Below are positions 20,633 to 26,430 of a stretch of DNA of 26,430 nucleotides, piece by piece (within the stretch, counting starts at the first letter, position 1; each line of letters starts with the position of its first letter). Below the pieces are notes generated by a model. It worked only from the letters and a program-made list of their open reading frames with translations. It was not told the DNA's origin and did no database searches. A program made the translations under genes and the position numbers. The DNA comes from a virus. Location of the stretch: positions 1-26,430 of IMG/VR virus record IMGVR_UViG_3300027728_000077. The stretch is one strand, 5' to 3'.

Positions 20633-23092
20633 ATGAGGCTTTTCCTCGACCTCGATACCCGGTCATTCATCGAATCCGCGCAGTTCCAGCGGGCCGTTTC
20701 TTCGCTCGTGCTCAAGCGCCGCGACCACCTGCCCGTGGATGTGCAGTTCCTCCGCGGTGGCGTGGTGGTTGGACTCGCCGATGGGGCCACCGGAAAACTC
20801 GGACTCAAAGCCGACAAGGATTTCAACGGTTCGTTTGCCGCCTCCGACCTGGAATGGGCGAAATCTGGAACAGGCGATGCCACGACCTACAGGTTCGACC
20901 TCAACCTGAATACGGTTCAGATCAATGCCCTCTTCGCCGGCGTTCCCACTCCGGCATTTGTCACGCTCATGCTCGAAATCGAATGGGCAGAGGGCGAGCT
21001 GCGCACCAGTTCCAACACGCTCGCCGTCACTCTGGAAAACGACATCGTGCGTGGTGATGAGGGCGTAGTCGAAGAGGGCGGGCCAGTTTACCCGCTCCCC
21101 GGTGCAATCGAACTGATCGCCCGGAAAGGCCAAAACAGCGGTTACGCAGGCCTGGATGATTCGGGGAAAGTGCCCGTTGCCCAGCTGCCGCAGACGGGGC
21201 CGGTACTGCGTGAAACACAAAATCGATTTGTTGCGAATCACTCGGGATGGAAGGTCGGTGACATCATCCGTCAATTGGGAGATACGTCCACGGCTTCCCT
21301 GGTTATCGAGGTAACAAGCGCAGTGCCGGGAGGAGCGCAGGAGGAGATCGAAATCACGGCACTCGCTGTTCCAGAGGGGGAGACGAGCGGATTCCAGCTT
21401 TCGTCCAATTTCGGATCCAGCGATCAGGCGACCACTCCTGGCCCCCTTACAGCCGGGGAGCATGCAATGGCGATCTACTTCGCACTCCAAAACTTCGGGG
21501 CATGCAGTAGCCCGCACGGCGACAACGCCGACAAGTTGACCTTCACGTTTAATTCTCCAGGGGTCGCCGGCGCTTCGCTGGCCGGAGGTTTCGCATCCCT
21601 CGAAGTCATCACCCCCGGCGTGGATCAATTGGCTTACTCGTTCTCCGGAGGCTTTTATGATCAGAACTGGAACAACTATTCTGCATCAGTTGAGGTTTAC
21701 GGCCCCATGTCGGCTGAGGATTTTGCCCAGGAAATCGCCAATGCGCTCACCAACAATATTTCGCTTCTGAATGTCACCGTGTCCGGGGCGGTTGTCTCCG
21801 CCTCTTACACCTTTCCTGGCCAACTGATCTCACCGCCATATTTTTACGACCCGACCGGGAATGGCCAGCTTTGGCAGGCGATCTTCACCGACGGGGTTGA
21901 TGGTGCTCCGCCAGGAACATTTATTGTGAGCGACATCTCGGCCCTCAGCAACGCCGGGGGTTACAAGGGAATCGGAGACACCGTGGACTTCCTCTCAGGA
22001 TACGGCGAACCCTTTAACGGGGTGGGCTCCCTTGGCAACGGCTATGTCGATCTGAACAATGGAAATTTCTACCACCGCTCCGAGAGTGGCTGGATTTTTG
22101 TCCTCAACATCAAGGGTCCGCAAGGGCCGCAAGGGGCACCAGGCACGACCGGACCTGTTGGACCCGCTGGGGCTTCAGCGGCAAAGCTTCCCCGACTGGG
22201 GATGCATCGGGCTTTTCATTTGGCCCCTCAAAGCCTCGCCCTCTCATTCACTCCCATCAGAGGTTGCTTCGATGGATCCTTCCTCTGGGTGACATCCGGC
22301 ACAAGCCTGGCGAAGATCGACGTTCGCTCGATTGTTCCCTCTGTGGTTGGGACATATGCCGTATCGGCAGGGTCCAACTGCCAAGACGTCTGCTTCGACG
22401 GGACAAATATCTGGCTCACGAATGGCAGCACCTCCATTTTCAAAATCAATGGCAGCACGGGGGCCAGCATTGGCACTTACACCCTCGGTGGCGCGGCATA
22501 CGGCCTGTGCTTCGATGGGACGAATCTCTGGGCTAGCCATTATAACGCGTCGCCCCTGAGTCTGTCTAAAATCAACATCGCTACGGGTGCCGTTCTGGCA
22601 ACCTACAACGTGCCTGACGCCAAATTTATTTCCAGGTTTTCGACAAATGGCACAGACTTGTTTGTTCCCTGCGATTGGACAACAGCAGCTCCAGGCATTT
22701 GCAGGGTGAGAATCAGCGACGGATTACGCGTGGCGACTCACTCGATGCCAAACAACTACAACCTCGGCGCCAACGCATTCGACGGCTCCTATTTGTGGCA
22801 GGCGGGTGGTGGGGGTTCGACGAACACCGTTTACAAGGTCAATCCAATCACTGGGGCTTATATGGGAGATTTGCCGGAGAACTCGCTCGTCTGGCCATAT
22901 GTCGTGGCTTTTACAGATACCCGCCTGTTCCTCGCCAACAACAATACGGTCAAGAGCTTCGACAAGATCACCATGGCGTTGCAGAACACCTATACGCTGC
23001 CCGGCTCCGTCTCCTGGCTGCTCTCCGATGGATTCTACATCTGGGCGGGGCAGCCCTCAGCCCTGGTAAAGATCGACACTGTCTTCCCGTAA
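20633..23092 (+). CDS. Tail fibre / receptor-binding protein with collagen stalk and beta-propeller
   Basis: From the ATG at 20633 the protein has 819 residues. The N-terminal part (MRLFLDLDTRSFIESAQFQR) is probably the tail-binding domain. A middle beta-rich region follows, with DDSGKVPVAQLPQTGPVLRE, a linker common in phage fibres. A short collagen-like stalk, GPQGPQGAPGTTGPVGPAG, lies at about 494-513. From about 540 to the end there are seven repeats of about 40 residues built on '(C/A)FDGT.LW.......I.KI...TG....TY.(L/V)', which look like the blades of a seven-bladed beta-propeller. This C-terminal head is the likely receptor-binding domain. The next gene may be its assembly helper. Confidence 0.88.
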   Translation: MRLFLDLDTRSFIESAQFQRAVSSLVLKRRDHLPVDVQFLRGGVVVGLADGATGKLGLKADKDFNGSFAASDLEWAKSGTGDATTYRFDLNLNTVQINALFAGVPTPAFVTLMLEIEWAEGELRTSSNTLAVTLENDIVRGDEGVVEEGGPVYPLPGAIELIARKGQNSGYAGLDDSGKVPVAQLPQTGPVLRETQNRFVANHSGWKVGDIIRQLGDTSTASLVIEVTSAVPGGAQEEIEITALAVPEGETSGFQLSSNFGSSDQATTPGPLTAGEHAMAIYFALQNFGACSSPHGDNADKLTFTFNSPGVAGASLAGGFASLEVITPGVDQLAYSFSGGFYDQNWNNYSASVEVYGPMSAEDFAQEIANALTNNISLLNVTVSGAVVSASYTFPGQLISPPYFYDPTGNGQLWQAIFTDGVDGAPPGTFIVSDISALSNAGGYKGIGDTVDFLSGYGEPFNGVGSLGNGYVDLNNGNFYHRSESGWIFVLNIKGPQGPQGAPGTTGPVGPAGASAAKLPRLGMHRAFHLAPQSLALSFTPIRGCFDGSFLWVTSGTSLAKIDVRSIVPSVVGTYAVSAGSNCQDVCFDGTNIWLTNGSTSIFKINGSTGASIGTYTLGGAAYGLCFDGTNLWASHYNASPLSLSKINIATGAVLATYNVPDAKFISRFSTNGTDLFVPCDWTTAAPGICRVRISDGLRVATHSMPNNYNLGANAFDGSYLWQAGGGGSTNTVYKVNPITGAYMGDLPENSLVWPYVVAFTDTRLFLANNNTVKSFDKITMALQNTYTLPGSVSWLLSDGFYIWAGQPSALVKIDTVFP

Positions 23093-23097
23093 TCGCC

Positions 23098-23619
23098 ATG
23101 AAATTCTCCATCAACCCATCTCCCACCGGCACTCACATCGCCAAGAACGGTCGGCGCGTGAACATTGTCCCGGCCGAAAACGGCAAGGACTACGAATCCG
23201 AAGCGGCCTTTCTCACGGCTATGGCGATCCAGCCACTCGCGCTTTTCGTTGCCAAGCAAACCGCCATCGCCAATCTCCAGCAGGCCCATGAGAAATCTCT
23301 CCGGGACGGGATCACTCCAGACGGGGCGGCATTTGTCCTGCCGGCGGAAATCGAGTGGCAGAACAAATTCACGGGAATGGTGACGCTACTGCAGACGGCG
23401 CTTCTGGCTGCATCAAACAAAGCAGGCCGGGACGCCATTCTTGCGGCACCATCCGTCATTCCCGACAAAACGGGTGCGATCCACCCGATCACGAATCAGG
23501 ATCTGCTGAGTCTACTGAGCAGCTACGGGCTGAAAATCCAGACGAAGGAAGTCGTCCTCGCAACCAAACAAGCTGAAATCGCGGCAGCGGCAACGCTTGC
23601 TGACTTGGAGCCGAAATAA
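23098..23619 (+). CDS. Fibre-associated protein, possible tail fibre assembly helper
   Basis: This 173-residue protein directly follows the fibre gene. The N-terminus MKFSINPSPTGTHIAKNGRR and the helical, Ala-rich C-terminus (TKEVVLATKQAEIAAAATLA) suggest a soluble alpha/beta protein. Position after the fibre is where tail fibre assembly chaperones usually lie, but no signature is seen. A TCGACA 25 nt upstream is too distant and degenerate to count as the start-proximal element. Its TAA overlaps the ATG of the next gene by 1 nt. Confidence 0.65.
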   Translation: MKFSINPSPTGTHIAKNGRRVNIVPAENGKDYESEAAFLTAMAIQPLALFVAKQTAIANLQQAHEKSLRDGITPDGAAFVLPAEIEWQNKFTGMVTLLQTALLAASNKAGRDAILAAPSVIPDKTGAIHPITNQDLLSLLSSYGLKIQTKEVVLATKQAEIAAAATLADLEPK

Positions 23620-23897
23620 TGGACAACGACCCACTCCATGAACTCGCTGGTCGCTGCGACCTTTGCCGGGAATCCGTGCGCGACCGGCTGGCCGCCTTCG
23701 ACCGCCGACTGCTCGCGCTTGAAATCGTCGTCCGGGGCGAGGACGGTCGCAACGGGATGAAGGCTCAACTCACAGGGCTCTGCGAGCGTTTTGACGCCTT
23801 TGAGAAAAAGGCAATTCGCTGGATCGCTATCGGCACTAGCCTGCCGGGAGTAGTAGTCGGTGTAGTCGCAGTGCTGAAGTTCCTGGGGCGGTTGTAG
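23619..23897 (+). CDS. XhlA-like protein with C-terminal membrane helix
   Basis: This 92-residue protein has a soluble charged region with CDLC near residue 15 and heptad-like helices (RDRLAAFDRRLLALEIVVRG; GLCERFDAFEKKAI), then a single C-terminal transmembrane helix (WIAIGTSLPGVVVGVVAVLK). This layout, coiled coil plus one C-terminal helix, matches XhlA-type holin-associated proteins and some class III holins. It starts the lysis-like cluster right after the fibre genes. The Cys pair is an unusual addition. Whether it forms holes or helps the following small membrane protein cannot be told. Confidence 0.68.
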   Translation: MDNDPLHELAGRCDLCRESVRDRLAAFDRRLLALEIVVRGEDGRNGMKAQLTGLCERFDAFEKKAIRWIAIGTSLPGVVVGVVAVLKFLGRL

Positions 23898-23963
23898 TCG
23901 TGCTGGGATTGCGTGTATCAGCCGGTTTTATCGCGTTTCCGGCGACCGATGTAGGGGAAGTGG

Positions 23964-23970
23964 TTGACAC
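23964..23970 (+). promoter_or_regulatory. Start-proximal TTGACAC element, small membrane protein
   Basis: It begins 20 nt before the ATG at 23984, in an 86-nt gap, and selects this ATG over earlier in-frame starts at 23900. Confidence 0.58.
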
Positions 23971-23983
23971 CCGCGCCGGTGGT

Positions 23984-24175
23984 ATGAACGCCATTAAAAT
24001 CCTCACTCTCGTCGGCAAGGTTGCCGGTGTCATCGCCGGCCTCAACGTCATCCCTTTCGTCCCTGCCGAATACGGTCTCTTCATCTTCGCCGGAGCCTCG
24101 ATCCTCAAGGACGTGGTGAACCGGGTCGGCGACCTCGTAGACGACGGAAAGCAGAACGATTCGTTCAAGGCCTGA
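23984..24175 (+). CDS. Small two-helix membrane protein, candidate holin
   Basis: From the ATG selected by the TTGACAC element, the protein is 63 residues: a first hydrophobic helix (AIKILTLVGKVAGVIAGLNV), a short turn with PFVPAEYG, a second helix (LFIFAGASILKDVVNRVGDL) and a charged tail DDGKQNDSFKA. Two helices with a charged end and this size are typical of class II holins. It lies between the XhlA-like gene and the spanin-like pair, which supports a lysis role. A structural role in membrane anchoring is possible. Confidence 0.68.
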   Translation: MNAIKILTLVGKVAGVIAGLNVIPFVPAEYGLFIFAGASILKDVVNRVGDLVDDGKQNDSFKA

Positions 24176-24180
24176 TCGCC

Positions 24181-24354
24181 ATGTGGACGGCCATCCTCGC
24201 CCTCCTGCAATCCGTGCCAGTCGTGGCCCGGGTCGTGGAGAAGCTCACGCCAACCCGGCGCGAGCGGCAGATCGAAAAAATCCGCACCGACAAACAGCAT
24301 GAACGCGAAAAAATTGATTCTTGGGTTGATCGGGGCGGCACTCCTCCTCTGTAG
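24181..24354 (+). CDS. Short protein overlapping a lipoprotein gene, spanin-like
   Basis: This 57-residue frame is short and easily missed. It starts at ATG 24181, 5 nt after the preceding stop, with a hydrophobic N-terminus (MWTAILALLQSVPVVARVVE) followed by a strongly charged helix (RRERQIEKIRTDKQHEREK). That layout, one N-terminal helix plus charged periplasmic helix, is what an inner-membrane spanin (Rz) has, but it is much shorter. The last 56 nt overlap the start of the lipoprotein-like gene in another frame, as Rz and Rz1 overlap. Confidence in a real gene is moderate. Confidence 0.55.
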   Translation: MWTAILALLQSVPVVARVVEKLTPTRRERQIEKIRTDKQHEREKIDSWVDRGGTPPL

Positions 24355-24547
24355 CCAAGGTTGTTGCGTAACGACTTCGAGCGTTCCTCCGCTCCCCGAC
24401 GGCAACGTCCGCCGCCTCCTTCAATCCTACCCGCAGGAAGCCGAAAAAGCCCGAGTCGCCGCTCCCGCTTTTACCCGCGACGCTTTGAAGACGATCTCCG
24501 GGCTGGAGGAGCAGGTCTTGGTGCTCGGCGTGCTGCCGGAACCGTGA
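24299..24547 (+). CDS. Lipoprotein-like small protein (possible outer spanin)
   Basis: This 82-residue protein has a basic N-terminus and a hydrophobic stretch (MNAKKLILGLIGAALLLCSQ) followed by GCC, a probable but imperfect lipobox (SQGC). The mature part is Pro/Ser-rich at first (TTSSVPPLPDGN), then helical (RRLLQSYPQEAEKARVAAPA). Short lipoproteins overlapping an Rz-like gene are outer-membrane spanin subunits (Rz1), so the pair may complete lysis. The start lies within the preceding gene. Copy 3 of the 16-bp palindrome lies in its signal peptide region. Confidence 0.65.
   Translation: MNAKKLILGLIGAALLLCSQGCCVTTSSVPPLPDGNVRRLLQSYPQEAEKARVAAPAFTRDALKTISGLEEQVLVLGVLPEP
24360..24375. repeat. 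16-bp palindrome copy 3 (GTTGTTGCGTAACGAC)
   Basis: The inverted-repeat halves match at 6 of 8 positions. It is located in the lipoprotein-like gene just after its hydrophobic segment. It is nearly the reverse complement of copy 2. Confidence 0.65.
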
Positions 24548-24550
24548 CGC

Positions 24551-24766
24551 TCACTCCCGGATAAACCGCATTGTTTCCTGCTTCACGGTGGCGATCATCT
24601 TTTCCGCGCGCACGTCCGCCAGATGGCTATTGACCACGAACAGGGCATGCACCACGCCGGGGATCCAAAGGAACAGCGTGAGAATCAGGTTCAGCATCGC
24701 CTGAAACGGCTTCCCGCAAAGCAGCACCGCGACCGGAGGCAACACAATTGCGAGCAGGTAGCGCAT
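24551..24766 (-). CDS. YqaE/Pmp3-family small membrane protein (UPF0057)
   Basis: This 71-residue protein has two hydrophobic helices. It contains the family signature: LLAIVLPPVAVLLCGKPFQA followed by NLILTLFLWIPGVVHALFVV. The tail after the second helix (NSHLADVRAEKMIATVKQET) is longer than in most members and charged. Pmp3/YqaE proteins sit in the plasma membrane and are linked to salt and envelope stress, but their biochemical role is unclear. It is downstream of, and on the same strand as, the recombinase, and convergent to the lysis-like cluster. It is probably a cargo gene. Confidence 0.9.
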   Translation of the reverse strand: MRYLLAIVLPPVAVLLCGKPFQAMLNLILTLFLWIPGVVHALFVVNSHLADVRAEKMIATVKQETMRFIRE

Positions 24767-24824
24767 ATTGGGACTCTGGCTCGTGGCGGGCTGGGTTTCA
24801 ATCGTGATTCACAAAATTGGCGGA

Positions 24825-26378
24825 TTACCTTGTACGTGCTTTTCCCCGCTTCCTGTTTTTCGCAGGCGAGGTTTTCTTCACTCGCCCAGGCTTATCCATT
24901 TTCCGTCTGGATACCGGCTCGCTCGAAAGAACCTCAATCGAACCGCCCTCCTCCGTATAGCGCACTTCCCTGCCATCGAAGGTTTTGACGGTAAACCAGC
25001 GTTCCTGCGGATGGACTTCAATTCGCTCGATGATCGCCCGGGCGTTTTCCTTCAGCTTTGATGCATCCCGCCAATCAACCTGCTCCAGATCCATGTCGGG
25101 GGCAGCGTTATCGACCTTCATCTCCGCAATCCGGCTCTCCAATTCCTTTTTTTCTGCTTCAAGCAGGCGGAGTTTTTCATGAGCCCCGGCCGAGAACCCA
25201 TCGGAAATAAAATCAACAAGCCGCGGAATCTTCGCCTCGATCTCGTCTTTGCGCTTGAGGGCGTCTTCCAATTCCTGATTCTGCTTTTTGGCCGATGGCG
25301 GGCATGTCGTGATGGCTTCGCAGGCGCCCATGAGGGCCTCCAAAAACCGGCCATAATGCCATGTGATGCGCGGAGCTGCTCCAACCGGGGCGGCGGCATC
25401 TACCAAATAGGAATAACCCCTCGCTTCATTGGAAACGAGCCGAATCATTTTCCGCCCGGTCATCACGTTGTAGAGCAGTCCCGCGATGGGGTTGCCTTGT
25501 CCCCGGCCCCGATACGATGACCTGATGCGGCGGATCCGCTGAACCGTGGAATACAAATCCATCGGGACCACGGCGGGGTAGTATCCCGGCACGGGGTCGC
25601 AGAGCACCCGCTTGCCGTCCACTGTGCGGGCCAGTTGAAACTCCCCAATCACGGCGCGGGAATCCAGGATGTTCTTGATACCTGTCGGATACCACCGGCT
25701 TCCTTTGCCCATTCTGGCGACCTTTTCTTTCTGAAAAACCTGGGCGATATGAAGCCCACCTTTGCCCTGCGCCGCCATCTGGAAGATCCGCTTCACGATC
25801 TTTGCCTTTTCGGGAATCACCTCAAACTTCTTCCGGTCGGCACTGAGTTTCAACCAGCCGGGGCACAAGGCGGTGATCTTCTCAGTCGTGGCCCGCCCTC
25901 GCTTCGCCTCCCACGCCTGCGTGCTCCGCATCGACTTGATCCGGCTTTCTTCGTTCGCCCGGCTCAGGATCGTCAGGCTGATGATCAGGTCTGTGAAATT
26001 TCCATCATTGATCCGCTTCTTGTCATAGACCCGCTCGTCGGCCAGCGTCACCACCACGATCCCGGCATTAATGATCCCGAGGAACATCTGCAGCGCATAC
26101 GTGATGTCGGTTCGGGACAGCCGGTCCAGGCTTTCCACGATCAGGTAGGAACCCGGCTCGATTGCCCCGGACTCCACCCGGCTCAGGAACGCCTTGAGCG
26201 CCCCCTTGTCCGCATTCTTGCTCCGGAATGCCGAGACCCCGAGGTCGCGGTAGTTCTCCACCAGCGGAATCCCGTTCTTCTGGCACCAGTTTTTCGCCAG
26301 CGTGGTTTGACGGCGCAGGGAGTCTCCGTGTATTTGGTCAGCAGTGGAAAACCTCAAATACGAATAGGCCTTATGCAT
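24825..26378 (-). CDS. Large serine recombinase (phage integrase)
   Basis: This 517-residue protein has an N-terminal resolvase-type catalytic domain: YSYLRFSTADQ with nucleophile Ser11, then GDSLRRQ and the VESLDRLSR motif. A Recombinase domain follows (CPGWLKLSADRKKFEVIPEK; AKIVKRIFQMAAQGKGGLHI), then a beta region around GLLYNVMTGRKMIR and a coiled coil (ELEDALKRKDEIEAKIPRLV; EAEKKELESRIAEM). Many large serine integrases carry a four-cysteine zinc ribbon in the region around GLLYNVMTG; here no CxxC pair is seen. It most likely integrates and excises this prophage at a site near the right edge. No excision factor was recognised. Confidence 0.93.
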   Translation of the reverse strand: MHKAYSYLRFSTADQIHGDSLRRQTTLAKNWCQKNGIPLVENYRDLGVSAFRSKNADKGALKAFLSRVESGAIEPGSYLIVESLDRLSRTDITYALQMFLGIINAGIVVVTLADERVYDKKRINDGNFTDLIISLTILSRANEESRIKSMRSTQAWEAKRGRATTEKITALCPGWLKLSADRKKFEVIPEKAKIVKRIFQMAAQGKGGLHIAQVFQKEKVARMGKGSRWYPTGIKNILDSRAVIGEFQLARTVDGKRVLCDPVPGYYPAVVPMDLYSTVQRIRRIRSSYRGRGQGNPIAGLLYNVMTGRKMIRLVSNEARGYSYLVDAAAPVGAAPRITWHYGRFLEALMGACEAITTCPPSAKKQNQELEDALKRKDEIEAKIPRLVDFISDGFSAGAHEKLRLLEAEKKELESRIAEMKVDNAAPDMDLEQVDWRDASKLKENARAIIERIEVHPQERWFTVKTFDGREVRYTEEGGSIEVLSSEPVSRRKMDKPGRVKKTSPAKNRKRGKARTR

Positions 26379-26409
26379 GAGCTATTTATGCCGCTGGGAG
26401 ATTGTGTGG

Positions 26410-26423
26410 TAAAGTATAAAGTA
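26410..26423. repeat. 7-bp tandem repeat TAAAGTA upstream of the recombinase
   Basis: Two exact copies at 26410-26416 and 26417-26423 in an AT-rich stretch just beyond the recombinase start. On the - strand this contains TATACT (26418-26413), a possible -10 box; a -35 box would fall outside the window. It could be a promoter, a regulator site or part of the attachment site. Confidence 0.4.
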
Positions 26424-26430
26424 GGGAGCA

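Noticed and set aside
5852-23970. Reading the TTGACAC elements as ordinary sigma70 -35 boxes
   Set aside because: The -10 box would fall inside the coding region and the transcript would begin after the start codon; no consistent TATAAT-like box was seen at 17 nt.
1-26430. CRISPR arrays, rRNA genes or insertion sequences
   Set aside because: No regular spaced repeats, rRNA sequence or transposase signature was seen.

Overview
The window is most of a lambda-like siphovirus prophage in a GC-rich Gram-negative bacterium. Head and tail genes run on the + strand in roughly the lambda order: small terminase, GpA-type large terminase, gpW-like, portal, protease/scaffold, major capsid, connector, tail terminator, tail tube, G/GT frameshift pair, tape measure, tail tip, fibre. 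A holin/spanin-like cluster and a large serine recombinase follow at the right end. The host phylum cannot be proved from the sequence. Sparse Shine-Dalgarno sites and general gene style make Verrucomicrobiota my low-confidence guess.

Layout. 1-1002 (- strand): a cut-off glycosyltransferase-like gene, a CAT-anticodon tRNA with an initiator-like C1.A72 mismatch, and a ParB-like nuclease-fold gene. 1016-1880: a divergent palindrome, an XRE-type HTH gene and a LysE-family exporter. 1904-4292: terminase. 4302-5270 (-): a soluble histidine kinase. 5340-7576: cysteine endolysin, gpW-like, portal. 7577-8206 (-): two small cargo genes. 8271-10571: S49 protease with an in-frame nested scaffold, then capsid and a terminator. 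10683-11185: a toxin-antitoxin pair. 11209-14568: connector and tail genes with a -1 frameshift site. 14570-14749 (-): one small gene. 14815-23619: tape measure, tail proteins and a collagen-stalk/beta-propeller fibre. 23619-24547: holin- and spanin-like genes. 24551-26378 (-): a YqaE/Pmp3 protein and the recombinase. No gene-free stretch exceeds 300 bases.

The main unexpected signal is a recurrent element, (G)TTGACAC, 19-20 nt upstream of the start codon of many phage core genes (13-14 nt between hexamer and start). It is too close to the start to be an ordinary -35 box. It is absent from the - strand cargo genes and present on the first phage gene after every cargo insertion. One copy lies inside the protease ORF and marks an in-frame nested scaffold start, the arrangement known for lambda C/Nu3. 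I read it tentatively as a translation-initiation signal that replaces Shine-Dalgarno.

A second signal is a 16-bp palindrome, GTYGTTRCGYAACRAC, found three times (5540, 11376, 24360), each time inside a coding region. It is a candidate binding site for a phage or host regulator or for the ParB-like protein. Cargo (kinase, PH-like membrane protein, toxin-antitoxin, exporter) sits in discrete slots between core genes.
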